A stretch of 64,000 nt of DNA from Burkholderia sp. OK233 (GTDB lineage: Bacteria > Pseudomonadota > Gammaproteobacteria > Burkholderiales > Burkholderiaceae), in contig NZ_OCSR01000001.1 of assembly GCF_900230185.1 (NCBI RefSeq), positions 1,612,001 to 1,676,000 of the forward strand, given 5' to 3'. Shown one piece after another: positions 37,563 through 48,443 of the stretch (positions are counted from its first letter, which is position 1; every line of letters starts with the position of its first letter). Position numbers and translations under genes: made by a program. Under the pieces are notes generated by a model, which did no database searches, had not been told where the DNA came from, and worked only from the letters and a program-made list of their open reading frames with translations.

Positions 37563-40400
37563 ATGAGCAACAAGAAAGCCGATTCGAAACCGCAGTCACG
37601 CTACCCGGTCAACCTGCTCGACACGCCGTTCCCGATGCGTGGCGACCTGCCCAGGCGCGAGCCCCAATGGGTCAAGGAATGGCAGGAACGCAAGGTCTAC
37701 GAGACGATCCGCGCAGCCAGCAAAGGCCGTAAGAAGTTCATCCTGCACGACGGCCCGCCGTATGCGAATGGCGACATCCACCTCGGCCACGCGGTGAACA
37801 AGATCCTCAAGGACATGATCGTCAAGGCACGCAATCTGGCGGGCTTCGACGCGGTCTATGTGCCGGGCTGGGATTGCCACGGCATGCCGATCGAAATCCA
37901 GATCGAAAAGCAGTTCGGCAAGTCGCTGCCGGCCGCCGAAGTGATGCAGAAGGCGCGCGCTTACGCGACCGAACAGATCGAAAAGCAGAAGGTCGGCTTC
38001 CGCCGTCTGGGCGTGCTCGGCGACTGGGACAACCCGTACAAGACGATGAACTTCACGAATGAAGCCGGCGAAATCCGCGCGCTCGCGAAGATCATGGAAA
38101 AGGGTTACGTGTTCCGCGGCCTGAAGCCGGTCAACTGGTGTTTCGACTGCGGCTCGGCGTTGGCCGAAGCGGAAGTCGAGTACAAGGACAAGACCGATCC
38201 GACCATCGACGTGCTGTTCAGCTTCGCCGAGCCGGAAAAGACCGCGCAGGCGTTCGGCCTGAATGCGCTGCCGCGCAATGAAGGCGGCATCGTGATCTGG
38301 ACCACCACGCCGTGGACCATCCCCGCCAACCAGGCGCTGAACCTGCACCCGGAAGTCGTCTACGCGCTGGTCGATACGCCGCGCGGCTTGCTGATCCTCG
38401 CCGAAGAACGCGTTGAAGCGTGCCTGCAACTGTACGGTCTGGAAGGCACCGTCATCGCGACTACGCCGGGCGCGAAGCTCGTCAATCTGCGCTTCAATCA
38501 TCCGCTCGCCTCCGCGCATCCGGCCTACAAGCGCACAGCGCCGGTTTATCTCGGCGACTACGTGACGACCGAAACGGGTACGGGCGTGGTCCACTCGTCG
38601 CCGGCATACGGCGTGGAAGACTTCGTGTCGTGCAAGGCGCACGGCATGGCGGATTCGGACATCATCAACCCGGTGATGGGCGACGGCCGTTATATCGAAT
38701 CGCTCGCGCTGTTCGGCGGCCTGTCGATCTGGGCGGCTAATCCGCAGATCGTCGAAGCCCTGCAGGCAGCCGGCTCGCTGCTGCGCACAGAGAAGTACAC
38801 CCACAGCTACATGCACTGCTGGCGCCACAAGACGCCGATCATCTACCGCGCGACCTCGCAATGGTTCGCCGGCATGGACGTGAAGCCGAACGACTCCGAC
38901 AAGACGCTGCGCGAAACCGCGCTCGAAGGCATCGAAAACACCGCCTTCTATCCGTCGTGGGGCAAGCAGCGCCTGTTCAGCATGATCGCCAACCGCCCGG
39001 ACTGGACGCTGTCGCGTCAGCGTCAATGGGGCGTGCCGATGGCGTTCTTCGTGCACAAGGAAACCGGTGAGCTGCATCCGCGCACGCTGGAATTGCTCGA
39101 AGAAGTCGCGCAACGCGTCGAGAAGGCCGGCATCGAAGCATGGCAAACGCTCGATCCGCGCGAACTGCTCGGCGACGACGCCAACATGTACGAAAAGAAC
39201 CGCGACACGCTCGACGTCTGGTTCGATTCGGGCACCACGCATTGGCACGTGCTGCGCGGCTCGCACAAAGACGAGCTGCAATTCCCGGCCGATCTGTATC
39301 TGGAAGGCTCGGACCAGCATCGCGGCTGGTTCCATTCGTCGCTCCTGACCGCGTCGATGCTCGACGGCCGTCCGCCGTACAACGCGCTGCTCACACACGG
39401 TTTCACCGTCGACGGCGAAGGCCGCAAGATGAGCAAGTCGCTCGGCAACGGTATCGACCCGCACGAAGTGGCGAACCGGCTCGGCGCGGAAATCATCCGC
39501 CTGTGGATCGCGTCGACCGATTACTCGGGCGAACTGGCGATCTCCGAAGAAATCCTGAAGCGCGTGACGGAAGGCTATCGCCGTATCCGCAACACGCTGC
39601 GCTTCCTGCTCGCGAACCTGTCGGACTTCGACTTCACGCAACATGCGCGTCCGGTCGAAGACTGGCTCGAGATCGACCGTTACGCGGCGGCGCTGTCGGC
39701 GAACCTGCAGAACGACATCCTCTCGCACTACGACAAGTACGAGTTCCACCCGGTGGTCGCCAAGCTGCAAACGTTCTGCTCGGAAGACCTCGGCGGCTTC
39801 TATCTGGACGTGCTGAAAGACCGTCTGTACACCACGGCCGTTGACTCCGTCGCACGCCGTTCGGCCCAGACCGCTCTGTATCACATCGCACAGGGTCTTC
39901 TGCACCTGATGGCGCCGTTCCTGTCGTTCACCGCCGAAGAAGCGTGGAAGATCTTCTCGCCGAACAGCGAAACGATCTTCACCGAGACCTATCACGCGTT
40001 CCCGCAAATGCCGGACGCCGGCGACCTGCTCGACAAATGGACGCTGCTGCGCGCCGCGCGTAGCGACGTAACCAAGGCGCTGGAAGAAGCACGCGTGGCG
40101 AACCTGATCGGTTCGTCGCTGCAGGCGGAAGTCGAAATCCGCGCGAGCGGCGCGCGTTACGACGCGCTCACGAGCCTCGGCGACGATCTCAAGTTCGTGC
40201 TGATCACGTCAGCGGCAAACGTGGTGAAGGTCGACAGCGAAGCGGAAGAAAGTGTCGACGTGATCGCCTCGAAGTATCTGAAGTGCGAACGCTGCTGGCA
40301 CTACCGCGCGGACGTCGGCGCCAGCGCCGAGCACCCCACCCTGTGCGGCCGCTGCTTCAGCAACCTGTTCGGCAACGGTGAAGCGAGGAGCGCGGCATAA
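37563..40400 (+). CDS. ileS: Isoleucyl-tRNA synthetase IleS
   Basis: 945 residues from the ATG at 37563. Class I synthetase: HIGH-type motif HLGH at 73-76 ([17 protein letters not shown]), CP1 editing domain with [18 protein letters not shown] and the following [15 protein letters not shown] at 622-626 and the anticodon-binding domain. The C-terminal zinc module is CERCWHYR with CGRCFSN at about 908-931. The KMSKS and zinc features place it in the bacterial IleS1 group. Start chosen by family length; the longer frame covers the ribF 3' hairpin. TAATG overlap with lspA. Confidence 0.97.
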   Translation: MSNKKADSKPQSRYPVNLLDTPFPMRGDLPRREPQWVKEWQERKVYETIRAASKGRKKFILHDGPPYANGDIHLGHAVNKILKDMIVKARNLAGFDAVYVPGWDCHGMPIEIQIEKQFGKSLPAAEVMQKARAYATEQIEKQKVGFRRLGVLGDWDNPYKTMNFTNEAGEIRALAKIMEKGYVFRGLKPVNWCFDCGSALAEAEVEYKDKTDPTIDVLFSFAEPEKTAQAFGLNALPRNEGGIVIWTTTPWTIPANQALNLHPEVVYALVDTPRGLLILAEERVEACLQLYGLEGTVIATTPGAKLVNLRFNHPLASAHPAYKRTAPVYLGDYVTTETGTGVVHSSPAYGVEDFVSCKAHGMADSDIINPVMGDGRYIESLALFGGLSIWAANPQIVEALQAAGSLLRTEKYTHSYMHCWRHKTPIIYRATSQWFAGMDVKPNDSDKTLRETALEGIENTAFYPSWGKQRLFSMIANRPDWTLSRQRQWGVPMAFFVHKETGELHPRTLELLEEVAQRVEKAGIEAWQTLDPRELLGDDANMYEKNRDTLDVWFDSGTTHWHVLRGSHKDELQFPADLYLEGSDQHRGWFHSSLLTASMLDGRPPYNALLTHGFTVDGEGRKMSKSLGNGIDPHEVANRLGAEIIRLWIASTDYSGELAISEEILKRVTEGYRRIRNTLRFLLANLSDFDFTQHARPVEDWLEIDRYAAALSANLQNDILSHYDKYEFHPVVAKLQTFCSEDLGGFYLDVLKDRLYTTAVDSVARRSAQTALYHIAQGLLHLMAPFLSFTAEEAWKIFSPNSETIFTETYHAFPQMPDAGDLLDKWTLLRAARSDVTKALEEARVANLIGSSLQAEVEIRASGARYDALTSLGDDLKFVLITSAANVVKVDSEAEESVDVIASKYLKCERCWHYRADVGASAEHPTLCGRCFSNLFGNGEARSAA

Positions 40401-40906
40401 TGGCGAAAACCATGTCGAAATCGTCAGCCGCCGGTGGTTCGCTGGCGCCGTGGCTCGGTGTCGCGCTGATCGTGATCCTGTTCGATCAGCTCACCAAGAT
40501 CGCGGTCCAGAAGGTGTTTGCCTACGGTGTTCCGCATGAGGTCGCGCCGTTTTTCAACCTGATCCTCGTGTACAACCGTGGCGCCGCCTTCAGCTTCCTC
40601 GCGATGGCGGGCGGCTGGCAGCGCTGGGCCTTCACCGCGCTCGGCGTGGTCGCGGCGCTGGTGATCTGCTATCTGCTCAAGCGCCACGGCGGGCAGAAGA
40701 TGTTCTGCACGGCGCTCGCGCTGATTCTGGGTGGCGCGCTCGGCAATGTGATCGACCGGTTGGCGTACGGCCACGTGATCGACTTTCTCGATTTTCACGT
40801 ACGCACGTGGCACTGGCCGGCGTTCAATCTCGCCGACAGCGCGATCACGATCGGCGCGATCCTGCTCGTGCTCGACGAGTTGCGGCGCGTGCGCGGCTCA
40901 CGCTAA
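40400..40906 (+). CDS. lspA: Prolipoprotein signal peptidase LspA (signal peptidase II)
   Basis: 168 residues with four membrane segments ([67 protein letters not shown]). The catalytic aspartates lie in [18 protein letters not shown] and [28 protein letters not shown] is the family signature. Cleaves lipid-modified prolipoproteins (for example the livK product here). Overlaps ileS by one base. Its stop is followed after four bases by the 9-bp tandem repeat. Confidence 0.96.
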   Translation: MAKTMSKSSAAGGSLAPWLGVALIVILFDQLTKIAVQKVFAYGVPHEVAPFFNLILVYNRGAAFSFLAMAGGWQRWAFTALGVVAALVICYLLKRHGGQKMFCTALALILGGALGNVIDRLAYGHVIDFLDFHVRTWHWPAFNLADSAITIGAILLVLDELRRVRGSR

Positions 40907-40910
40907 CGCT

Positions 40911-41072
40911 GCTTGGGCAGCTTGGGCAGCTTGGGCAGCTTGGGCAGCTTGGGCAGCTTGGGCAGCTTGGGCAGCTTGGGCAGCTTGGGCAGCTTGGGCA
41001 GCTTGGGCAGCTTGGGCAGCTTGGGCAGCTTGGGCAGCTTGGGCAGCTTGGGCAGCTTGGGCAGCTTGGGCA
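40911..41072. repeat. 18 perfect tandem copies of the 9-bp unit GCTTGGGCA
   Basis: 162 bp of uninterrupted 9-base units with no sequence variation, starting 5 bp after the lspA stop and ending about 130 bp before coaBC. The plus strand has 18 evenly spaced GGG tracts separated by CAGCTT (6 bases), which fits the G3-N(1-7) rule for intramolecular G-quadruplexes. The loops contain AGCT. All six frames are open through the array, but none has a credible start or homologue. Perfect identity suggests recent expansion by slippage. Confidence 0.97.
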
Positions 41073-41204
41073 GCGCATTATATGTGCGATTGCGTCCAGG
41101 CTCATGTTCGCGCTTAGGTGAGCGCTTACGCGCCGATTCGTAGACGGCTGGCGGTACAACACTCGCACCGCTAGCCCGCCACCACGCTTTGTCGGAGGCT
41201 TTCG

Positions 41205-42419
41205 TTGGCAACCGCAGAACTCGCAGGAAAACACCTCGTCCTCGGCATGACGGGCGGCATTGCCTGCTACAAGATCGCCGAACTCACGCGTCTGTTGACC
41301 AAGGCCGGCGCGACCGTGCAGGTCGTCATGACCGAAGCGGCTACACAGTTCATCACCCCCGTTACGATGCAGGCGCTGTCCGGCCGGCCGGTCTACACAA
41401 GCCAGTGGGACACTCGCGTGCCGAACAACATGGCGCACATCGATTTGTCGCGTGAAGCCGACGCGATCGTCATTGCGCCCGCCTCTACCGATTTCCTCGC
41501 CAAACTCGCACACGGGATGGCCGACGATTTGCTCTCGACCCTATGCGTCGCACGCGATTGTCCGCTGCTCGTCGTGCCGGCGATGAACCGGCAGATGTGG
41601 CAAAACCCGGCCACCCAACGCAACGTCACGCAGCTGCGCGCGGACGGCATTGAAGTTCTCGGCCCTGATTCGGGTCCGCAAGCGTGCGGCGAAGTCGGCG
41701 ACGGGCGCATGCTCGAAGCGGCTGCGACCTACGAAGCGATCGCGTCATTCTTCTCGCCCAAGATCCTGTCCGGCCGTCGCGTGTTGCTGACCGCCGGCCC
41801 GACCTTCGAGCCGCTCGATCCGGTGCGCGGTATCACCAATCGTTCGAGCGGCAAGATGGGCTTCGCGCTAGCGCGTGCCGCGCAACAAGCCGGCGCCGAG
41901 GTGCATCTGGTCGCCGGTCCGGTGGCGCTGGAAACGCCGTGGGGCGTGGTCCGCGAAGACGTGCAAACCGCTCAGCAAATGCACGACGCGGTGATGCGCT
42001 CGGTTGCCGATGCCGACATCTTCATCGGAGTGGCCGCGGTAGCCGACTGGCGCGTCGATCACGCCAGCGAACACAAGATCAAGAAGACAGCCGAGCGCGC
42101 ACTGCCCTCCTTCACGTTCGTCGAGAATCCGGACATTCTGGCAGCGGTCGCCAGGCTGCCGCATCCGCCGTTCGCAGTCGGCTTTGCAGCGGAAAGCGGC
42201 GACCTCGAAGTGCATGGCGAAGAAAAGCGCGTGCGCAAAAACGTGCCGCTCCTGATCGGCAATCTCGGCCCGCTCACTTTCGGACTCGATGACAACGAGG
42301 TGATCCTGTTCGAAGCAGGCGGTGCAACCAAACTGCCGCGCGCCGACAAGCAGACGCTCGCGCGCGCCTTGATCGTGGAAATTGCCAGGCGTCTGCCCGA
42401 CACAAGTCTGATCCGCTAA
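41205..42419 (+). CDS. coaBC: Phosphopantothenoylcysteine decarboxylase/synthetase CoaBC (Dfp)
   Basis: 404 residues from a TTG start with GGAGG eight bases upstream. CoaC half (1 to about 185): HLVLGMTGGIACYKIAELTRLL FMN fold, the His/Asn active-site regions MAHIDLSREADAIVIAPASTDFLAKLAHG and VVPAMNRQMW, and the GPDSGPQACGEVGDGRM loop with the active-site Cys. CoaB half: RVLLTAGPTFEPLDPVRGITNRSSGKMGFALA, AAVADWRV and KIKKT. Makes 4'-phosphopantetheine for coenzyme A. Upstream lies the 18-unit repeat. Confidence 0.95.
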   Translation: MATAELAGKHLVLGMTGGIACYKIAELTRLLTKAGATVQVVMTEAATQFITPVTMQALSGRPVYTSQWDTRVPNNMAHIDLSREADAIVIAPASTDFLAKLAHGMADDLLSTLCVARDCPLLVVPAMNRQMWQNPATQRNVTQLRADGIEVLGPDSGPQACGEVGDGRMLEAAATYEAIASFFSPKILSGRRVLLTAGPTFEPLDPVRGITNRSSGKMGFALARAAQQAGAEVHLVAGPVALETPWGVVREDVQTAQQMHDAVMRSVADADIFIGVAAVADWRVDHASEHKIKKTAERALPSFTFVENPDILAAVARLPHPPFAVGFAAESGDLEVHGEEKRVRKNVPLLIGNLGPLTFGLDDNEVILFEAGGATKLPRADKQTLARALIVEIARRLPDTSLIR

Positions 42420-42494
42420 AGCCGCGCGCGGCGGCGCATGTTGCGTTCGCCGCGCGCGCCTCTGGCGCATCGAATCATCTGGAGCAGTACTGAC

Positions 42495-43514
42495 ATGACG
42501 CTACTTTCCGTGCTCGATCAAACGCCCGTGATCGACGGGCACTCAGTGGCGGACGCGATTGCCGCCACCGTCGAACTTGCGCAGCTGGCTGACGACCTCG
42601 GCTATACGCGCTACTGGTGCGCTGAGCATCACGGCTTGCGCGGCGTGTCGAACCCGTGCCCGGAGGTCATGCTGGCGCGCCTCGGCAGCGTCACCCAACG
42701 CATTCGCCTGGGCTCCGGCGGCGTGATGCTGCCGTACTACAGCTCGTTCAAAGTCGCCGAGCAATTCATGATGCTCGAGGCGTTATTTCCGAATCGGATC
42801 GACCTCGGCGTAGGCCGCGCTCCGGGCGGCGACATGCAAACAGCGCAGGCGGTCGCAGCCGGCGCCTATAACCGCGGCGACATTTTCCCGCAACAGGTTG
42901 CCGACCTGGTCGGCCTGATGCACGGCACGTTGCCCGCCGATCACATTGCGCACGGTGTGCTGCTGCAGCCGCAGATCGCCACGCGCCCGCAACTGTGGAT
43001 GCTCGGTTCGAGCGAATTCGGTGGCCTGCTTGCGGCACAAGTCGGTATCCGCTTTGCGTTCGCGCATTTCATCAACGCGCATTTTGGGCACCAGGTGGCG
43101 CTTGCCTATCGCGAGCGCTTCAAAGCCAGCCTGGAAACGCAACAGCCCTATCTCGCCGCCGCCGTCTTCGTGATTTGCGCGGACACGGAACAGGAAGCCG
43201 CCGATCTGGAAAAGGCCGTCGACCTGCGTCGTGTGCAAATGGCCTATGGCCTGAACGAACCGATCCCGACGATCGAACAAGGCATCGCGCAGGAGTACGG
43301 CGAACGCGAGCGGCTGGTGATCGACCGCGAAAAGCCGCGCAGTATCATCGGCACACCGGAAACGGTCACTGAACGGCTTCATGCCTTGCAGGAGCAGTTC
43401 CAGGCCGACGAATTGATCGTGCTCACTGTAGCGGGGAGCTATCGCGCCCGGCTGCACTCCTATGAACTTCTAGCCGACGCGTTCCAACTCGGACGCCCGG
43501 CCCCCACTCCTTAA
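42495..43514 (+). CDS. LLM-class flavin-dependent oxidoreductase (luciferase-like)
   Basis: 339 residues from the ATG at 42495 (GGAGCAG upstream). Bacterial-luciferase family barrel: [82 protein letters not shown] and [25 protein letters not shown]. This subgroup (MsnO8/YhbW-like) probably uses FMNH2 to oxidise an unknown substrate. Sits between coaBC and dut, all on the plus strand. Confidence 0.88.
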   Translation: MTLLSVLDQTPVIDGHSVADAIAATVELAQLADDLGYTRYWCAEHHGLRGVSNPCPEVMLARLGSVTQRIRLGSGGVMLPYYSSFKVAEQFMMLEALFPNRIDLGVGRAPGGDMQTAQAVAAGAYNRGDIFPQQVADLVGLMHGTLPADHIAHGVLLQPQIATRPQLWMLGSSEFGGLLAAQVGIRFAFAHFINAHFGHQVALAYRERFKASLETQQPYLAAAVFVICADTEQEAADLEKAVDLRRVQMAYGLNEPIPTIEQGIAQEYGERERLVIDREKPRSIIGTPETVTERLHALQEQFQADELIVLTVAGSYRARLHSYELLADAFQLGRPAPTP

Positions 43515-43528
43515 ACCTTCGACCCTGC

Positions 43529-43975
43529 ATGAAACTCGACCTGAAGATTCTCGATGCGCGCATGCGCGAACAACTCCCGGCCTACGCAACCACCGGCAGC
43601 GCGGGCCTCGACCTGCGCGCCTGCCTCGACGAGCCGTTGACCCTCAAACCCGGCGAAACCGCCCTGGTGCCGACGGGTTTGGCGATCCACGTCGGCGATT
43701 CGGGTTATGCGGCGTTGATTCTGCCGCGCTCAGGTCTGGGCCATAAGCATGGCATCGTGCTGGGTAACCTGGTCGGGCTGATTGACTCGGATTATCAAGG
43801 TCAGCTGATGATCTCGACGTGGAATCGCGGCGAAACCACGTTCGTGCTGAATCCGATGGAGCGCCTCGCGCAACTGGTGATCGTGCCGGTCGTGCAAGCC
43901 GAGTTCAATATCGTCGACGATTTCGAAACCAGCGAGCGTGGTGCGGGTGGATTCGGCAGCACCGGCAAGCATTAA
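43529..43975 (+). CDS. dut: dUTP diphosphatase Dut
   Basis: 148 residues, trimeric dUTPase. Motifs: [10 protein letters not shown] (I), [28 protein letters not shown] (II and III with the Asp and Tyr of the active site), [16 protein letters not shown] (IV) and [13 protein letters not shown] (V, flexible Phe/Arg tail). Hydrolyses dUTP to dUMP, preventing uracil incorporation. Coupled to coaBC as in E. coli, here with one oxidoreductase gene between them. Confidence 0.97.
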   Translation: MKLDLKILDARMREQLPAYATTGSAGLDLRACLDEPLTLKPGETALVPTGLAIHVGDSGYAALILPRSGLGHKHGIVLGNLVGLIDSDYQGQLMISTWNRGETTFVLNPMERLAQLVIVPVVQAEFNIVDDFETSERGAGGFGSTGKH

Positions 43976-44020
43976 AACACCCGGATGGACTGAGTGCGAA
44001 GCGCTTCGCACAACGCAAAA

Positions 44021-44060
44021 AGCAGAACGGCGCGGGGTTCAACCCGCGCCGTTCTGCTTT
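44021..44060. terminator. Bidirectional terminator between dut and clpA
   Basis: 16-bp perfect stem AGCAGAACGGCGCGGG (44021-44036) with CCCGCGCCGTTCTGCT (44043-44058), GTTCAA loop, A-tract before it and a short T-tract after. Confidence 0.85.
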
Positions 44061-44091
44061 CAGATGAGACTGAAACGCTTACTCGACCGAC

Positions 44092-46389
44092 TTATTCAAC
44101 CTCAACCGCTTCCGGATTCGGATTGCGCGGCGCCGGATGCTCGTCGAAGGTCAACTGCACCTTGTCTTCTGTATCCACGTCGACCGTCACGCGGCCACCG
44201 TTCATCAGCTTGCCGAACAGCAACTCGTCGGCCAGCGCACGACGGATCGTGTCCTGGATCAGACGTTGCATCGGCCGCGCGCCCATCAACGGATCGAAAC
44301 CGTGTTTCGCGAGGTGAGCACGCAGCGCATCGGTAAAGAGCGCATCGACCTTCTTCTCGTGCAGCTGATCTTCCAGTTGCATCAGGAACTTGTCGACCAC
44401 GCGCATGATGATTTCTTCATCGAGCGAGCGGAAGCTGATCGTTGCGTCCAGACGGTTACGGAACTCCGGCGTGAACATGCGCTTGATGTCGACCATTTCG
44501 TCGCCGGTTTCCCGACGATTCGTGAAGCCGATCACCGCCTTGCCCATTGCCTCGGCGCCCGCGTTCGTCGTCATGATAATGATGACGTTGCGGAAATCCG
44601 CCTTGCGGCCGTTGTTGTCCGTCAGCGTGCCGTGGTCCATCACCTGCAGCAGCACGTTATAGATGTCCGGATGCGCCTTCTCGATTTCGTCGAGCAGCAG
44701 CACGCAATGCGGCTTCTTCGTGACAGCTTCGGTCAGCAGACCGCCCTGGTCGAAACCGACATAGCCCGGCGGCGCGCCGATCAAACGGCTGACCGCGTGA
44801 CGCTCCATATATTCCGACATGTCGAAGCGGATCAGCTCGATCCCCAGCGTGAACGCCAGTTGCTTCGCCACTTCCGTCTTGCCGACGCCCGTGGGGCCGG
44901 AGAACAGGAACGCGCCGATCGGCTTGTCCAGCTTGCCGAGACCCGCGCGCGCCATCTTGATCGCGGCCGACAGCGCGTCGATGGCCGGGTCTTGCCCGAA
45001 CACCACGCTCTTCAAGTCGCGATCCAGCGTTTGCAGCTTGCTGCGATCGTCTTGCGACACGCTTTGCGGCGGGACGCGAGCAATCTTCGAGATGATTTCT
45101 TCGATCTCGTTCTTGCCGATGGTTTTCTTCTGCTTCGACTTCGGCAGGATGCGTTGCGCCGCGCCCGCTTCGTCGATCACGTCGATCGCCTTGTCCGGCA
45201 GATGACGATCCGTGATGAAGCGTGCCGACAACTCAGCCGCCGCCGACAGCGCACCCGACGAATACTTCACGCCGTGATGCTCTTCGAAGCGTGACTTCAG
45301 GCCACGCAGGATCGCCACCGTCTGTTCGACGGTCGGCTCGGTCACGTCGACCTTCTGGAAACGGCGCGACAAAGCCGCGTCTTTTTCGAAGATGCCGCGA
45401 TATTCCGTGAACGTGGTCGCGCCGATGCACTTGAGCGTGCCCGACGACAACGCCGGCTTCAGCAGGTTCGATGCGTCCAGCGTACCGCCCGATGCGGCGC
45501 CCGCGCCGATCAGCGTATGAATTTCGTCGATGAACAGGATTGCGTGCGGACGTTCCTTCAATTCCTTGAGGACCGTCTTCAGGCGTTGTTCAAAGTCGCC
45601 GCGATATTTGGTGCCGGCGAGCAGCGCGCCCATGTCGAGCGAATACACCTGCGCATCGGCCAGAATATCCGGCACTTCGCCGCGCGTAATGCGCCAGGCG
45701 AGCCCTTCGGCGATCGCGGTCTTGCCGACCCCGGCCTCACCGACCAGCAGCGGATTGTTCTTGCGGCGGCGGCATAGCACCTGGACCACGCGCTCGACTT
45801 CCGACTCGCGCCCGATCAGCGGATCGATGCGGCCGTCTTTCGCCATCTGGTTCAGGTTCTGCGTGAACTGGGCAAGCGGCGTTTCCTTCTGCGCGGCGGC
45901 TTCGTCGGACTCGGCATTCGCGTCGCTCGCTTTCGCGGCGTCCGTGCTGCTGGTCTTGGCGATGCCATGCGAGATGAAATTCACCACATCCAGACGCGTC
46001 ACGCCCTGCTGCTGCAGGTAGTACACCGCATGCGAATCCTTCTCGCCGAAGATCGCCACCAGCACATTCGCGCCGGTCACTTCCTTCTTGCCATTCGAGG
46101 TGGATTGCACATGCATGATCGCGCGCTGGATCACACGCTGGAAACCCAGCGTGGGCTGCGTGTCGACGTCGTCCGTGCCAGGCACGGTCGGCGTGTTGTC
46201 ATGAATGAAGTTGCGCAGGTTCTGGCGCAGATCCTCGATATTGGCCGCGCATGCACGCAACACCTCCGCCGCTGTTGGATTGTCCAACAGTGCCAGCAAA
46301 AGATGTTCGACCGTTATGAACTCGTGCCGCGCCTGGCGCGCTTCCATGAACGCCATGTGCAGGCTGACTTCCAGTTCCTGGGCAATCAT
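44092..46389 (-). CDS. clpA: ATP-dependent Clp protease ATP-binding subunit ClpA
   Basis: 765 residues from the ATG at 46389. N-domain (1 to about 145, [34 protein letters not shown]), an acidic Ala-rich linker, AAA module 1 with Walker A GEAGVGKT (217-224) and [12 protein letters not shown], and AAA module 2 with GPTGVGKT and [21 protein letters not shown]. The ClpP-contact loop (IGF type) appears as [11 protein letters not shown]. Unfolds substrates for ClpP. ATGA overlap with clpS, its adaptor. Confidence 0.97.
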   Translation of the reverse strand: MIAQELEVSLHMAFMEARQARHEFITVEHLLLALLDNPTAAEVLRACAANIEDLRQNLRNFIHDNTPTVPGTDDVDTQPTLGFQRVIQRAIMHVQSTSNGKKEVTGANVLVAIFGEKDSHAVYYLQQQGVTRLDVVNFISHGIAKTSSTDAAKASDANAESDEAAAQKETPLAQFTQNLNQMAKDGRIDPLIGRESEVERVVQVLCRRRKNNPLLVGEAGVGKTAIAEGLAWRITRGEVPDILADAQVYSLDMGALLAGTKYRGDFEQRLKTVLKELKERPHAILFIDEIHTLIGAGAASGGTLDASNLLKPALSSGTLKCIGATTFTEYRGIFEKDAALSRRFQKVDVTEPTVEQTVAILRGLKSRFEEHHGVKYSSGALSAAAELSARFITDRHLPDKAIDVIDEAGAAQRILPKSKQKKTIGKNEIEEIISKIARVPPQSVSQDDRSKLQTLDRDLKSVVFGQDPAIDALSAAIKMARAGLGKLDKPIGAFLFSGPTGVGKTEVAKQLAFTLGIELIRFDMSEYMERHAVSRLIGAPPGYVGFDQGGLLTEAVTKKPHCVLLLDEIEKAHPDIYNVLLQVMDHGTLTDNNGRKADFRNVIIIMTTNAGAEAMGKAVIGFTNRRETGDEMVDIKRMFTPEFRNRLDATISFRSLDEEIIMRVVDKFLMQLEDQLHEKKVDALFTDALRAHLAKHGFDPLMGARPMQRLIQDTIRRALADELLFGKLMNGGRVTVDVDTEDKVQLTFDEHPAPRNPNPEAVEVE

Positions 46390-46700
46390 GCTTCCTCCAT
46401 CACACACTGCAGCGGATGCCCGGCCTGCCGTGCGTGGGTAACGACTTGCTCGACTTTGGTCGACGCGATGTCCCGCGTATAGACCCCACAAACTCCCCTG
46501 CCCTCGCGATGCACCTTCAACATCACCTGCGTTGCGGTTTCACGATCTTTATTGAAATATTCCTGCACGATCATCACGACAAATTCCATTGGCGTGAAGT
46601 CGTCATTCAGCAGCACTACCTTGTACATGGAAGGCGGCTTCAGCTTCTTTTCCTGCCGCTCCAGTACGGTGCCGTCCTGCTTGTCCGGGATAATCGCCAT
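46386..46700 (-). CDS. clpS: ClpAP adaptor protein ClpS
   Basis: 104 residues. [66 protein letters not shown] is the full ClpS core, including the Asn-Asp-Asp pocket that reads N-degron residues and the His of VHREG. Delivers N-end-rule substrates to ClpA. First gene of clpS-clpA. Confidence 0.97.
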   Translation of the reverse strand: MAIIPDKQDGTVLERQEKKLKPPSMYKVVLLNDDFTPMEFVVMIVQEYFNKDRETATQVMLKVHREGRGVCGVYTRDIASTKVEQVVTHARQAGHPLQCVMEEA

Positions 46701-46714
46701 ACACCCATTCTAAA

Positions 46715-46743
46715 CAACTAGGACAGGCCCGCAATCCTGTCAA
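46715..46743 (-). promoter_or_regulatory. Candidate clpS-clpA promoter
   Basis: On the minus strand a perfect -35 TTGACA (46743-46738), 17-base spacer and a weak -10 TAGTTG (46720-46715). The transcript would start within about 10 bases of the clpS ATG. Confidence 0.4.
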
Positions 46744-47087
46744 AACCCGGCCGACCGGCCGGTGAGCCCGTACGCTCCCGCCTGATGGGTGATTACCCCC
46801 AACGGCGGTGCGTCATTCGACGAGCCGATTGCGGAGCCGGCCCCTATCCAGTGATGCGTTGCAGCCATGGTGCGCCGCAGTCGGATCGAGTATCGCACAA
46901 CCTGCCGGTGCTGGCTGACGGCACGCGCCCGGCCAGCGGACGGTGCGCGACCCGCAGAACAGCATGTGAGTCGATTATGCGACTTTTCAAGACAGCCCGC
47001 TTGGGCAACCGCACATAAGAAAACAAAAGCGGGAAAAACCCTGGAAAACGCCTGTTTGCAACGCGACAACGGCATCTCAAAATTTTC
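46744..47087. other. Intergenic region between clpS and the cold-shock gene
   Basis: The divergent starts of clpS and the csp gene are 555 bp apart. Apart from the two promoter candidates at its ends and a CCGGCCGACCGGCCGG palindrome near 46750, no gene or RNA was recognised; the open frames here have no ribosome sites or familiar sequence. Confidence 0.5.
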
Positions 47088-47116
47088 TTGACACTCGAAT
47101 AAAGAGCCTCAACAAT
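47088..47116 (+). promoter_or_regulatory. Promoter of the cold-shock gene
   Basis: -35 TTGACA (47088-47093), 17-base spacer, -10 AACAAT (47111-47116). This leaves an untranslated leader of about 130 bases before the csp ATG, the long leader usual for cold-shock mRNAs. Confidence 0.6.
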
Positions 47117-47255
47117 CAAGCTGGCACTTTTTTCACTGAGCCATAAATCGAAAAAATGCCGATGGTGAGCTTGTGAGGAGGGAGCGGCTGCATCGCGCGG
47201 TCGTCGAGCTTTTCGAGGGCTCGTGGTAGTGACATGAGTTACAGGGGAAGTTGGA

Positions 47256-47462
47256 ATGGCAACTGGTACGGTCAAATGGTTCAATGACGCAAAAGGTTTC
47301 GGATTCATCACGCCTGACGAAGGTGGTGAGGATCTGTTTGCACACTTCTCGGCCATCCAGATGAATGGGTTCAAGACCCTCAAGGAAGGTCAGAAAGTAA
47401 CCTTCGAGGTCGTGCAAGGCCCGAAAGGCAAACAGGCATCGAACATCCAGGCGCCTGCCTGA
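47256..47462 (+). CDS. CspA-family cold-shock protein
   Basis: 68 residues, one cold-shock domain: [20 protein letters not shown] with RNP1 [11 protein letters not shown]2 DLFAHFSAI, and the C-terminal strand [18 protein letters not shown]. Binds single-stranded RNA/DNA as a chaperone. AGGGGAAG ribosome site. Monocistronic with long leader and its own terminator. Which paralogue (CspA, CspD) cannot be decided from the sequence. Confidence 0.96.
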   Translation: MATGTVKWFNDAKGFGFITPDEGGEDLFAHFSAIQMNGFKTLKEGQKVTFEVVQGPKGKQASNIQAPA

Positions 47463-47484
47463 AACTGTTCGTTACCCGTCCTTT

Positions 47485-47515
47485 GAAACCCGGCTTCATG
47501 CCGGGTTTCTTTTTT
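47485..47515 (+). terminator. Cold-shock gene terminator
   Basis: GAAACCCGGC-ttcat-GCCGGGTTTC, 10-bp stem followed by six T residues, 22 bp after the stop. Confidence 0.93.
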
Positions 47516-47624
47516 GGGGCGGCGCGTTCTCATTGAGGCAAATCGCTACCGTGGCTTGAGGCGTCGATAAAGCGAACATCCCAAATACCGGACATCCGCA
47601 TTCCTTTCTGAATGCTTTCGATAC

Positions 47625-48443
47625 TCACGCGTTGCCGGCCGCACGACTGCCCGCCGCCGTTCGTCGCAACTCCAGACTGCGAGCGAGATCGCCCTCGTAC
47701 ACCGCAATGCCCTGGTGGCGCAGATTCGACCGCGCATCGACCGCCGGCGTGATCCCGATGCTGTCGATGAGACGGCAAAACGCGTAGTCCTCCGACAGAT
47801 ACAGTCGCGATTCCGGATCGATCATGGTGTCGAAGAACGCGTAGAGGAATGCCGCCGGCGCACCCGTATCCAGCTCCGGACGGCCCGCGAGCTTCGAACG
47901 GCAATGAAGCCCGGGAAAGCGTTGCATCAGCGCCAGAAAGACTTCTCGTTTGATCAGCATGAAGCCGGTGGGCGCATAGAGGACATTGAGAAAGCCGTCA
48001 GCGTCGACTTCCAGTGCATCGGCGCGCACCACGGCGGGGTACATGGCGTGGCGCGCGCGGAAATCGGCCTTCGTCGAACCGGCCGGGATGGGCTGCTCCA
48101 GACCAGCGGCCGGCCATCCATCGTTCTTCAGCGGATAGACGCCGGCCACCACCGGACGATCCGCCTGCAGCAGGCGAACCACATCCGCACCTTTGAAACC
48201 GATATCGCCGTCGATCCACATCAGATGCGTGAAGCGGGCGTCGGCGAGAAACTCCGCCACCATCATGTTGCGCGCGCGGGTGATCAGACTGTCGAAACTG
48301 TTGAAGTTGACCTGTATGCCGAAACCATGTCGAGCCGCCTCGTCGTAGAGATCGAGCAGTCCGAGCGCGTAATCCGTCGTCACGACGGCGCCATAGCTGG
48401 GGGTGGCGACATACACATTGGCAACGGTATCTTTGTGAATCAT
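47625..48443 (-). CDS. Glycosyltransferase-like protein (GT-A fold, DxD)
   Basis: 272 residues, no signal peptide. N-terminal strand VYVATPSYGAVVTTDYALGLLDL, SLITRARNMMVAEFLADARFTHLMWIDGDIGFKGADVVRLL with a DGD motif at a strand end (nucleotide-sugar/metal site of GT-A enzymes), VVAGVYPLK, YAPTGFMLIKREVF and LYLSEDYAFCRLIDSIG. The pattern fits family 2/Anp1-like glycosyltransferases. No sugar-synthesis or capsule genes adjoin it, so acceptor and donor are unknown. Lies alone between the cold-shock gene and icd. Confidence 0.65.
   Translation of the reverse strand: MIHKDTVANVYVATPSYGAVVTTDYALGLLDLYDEAARHGFGIQVNFNSFDSLITRARNMMVAEFLADARFTHLMWIDGDIGFKGADVVRLLQADRPVVAGVYPLKNDGWPAAGLEQPIPAGSTKADFRARHAMYPAVVRADALEVDADGFLNVLYAPTGFMLIKREVFLALMQRFPGLHCRSKLAGRPELDTGAPAAFLYAFFDTMIDPESRLYLSEDYAFCRLIDSIGITPAVDARSNLRHQGIAVYEGDLARSLELRRTAAGSRAAGNA

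Noticed and set aside
37596..40007. 803-codon antisense frame opposite ileS, and similar long antisense frames opposite gsiC, gsiB, fusA and clpA
   Set aside because: GC-rich codon bias keeps antisense frames open; the proteins are Arg/His-rich with no domain, while the sense strand encodes clear enzymes.
40911..41072. CRISPR array
   Set aside because: Units are 9 bp, directly abutting, with no spacers and no cas genes in the window.
40807..41513. Open frames through the 9-bp array reading LGQ, GSL, LPK or CPS repeats on both strands
   Set aside because: A 9-bp repeat without stops keeps every frame open automatically. None has a credible start plus non-repeat domain, and parts overlap lspA or coaBC in antisense.
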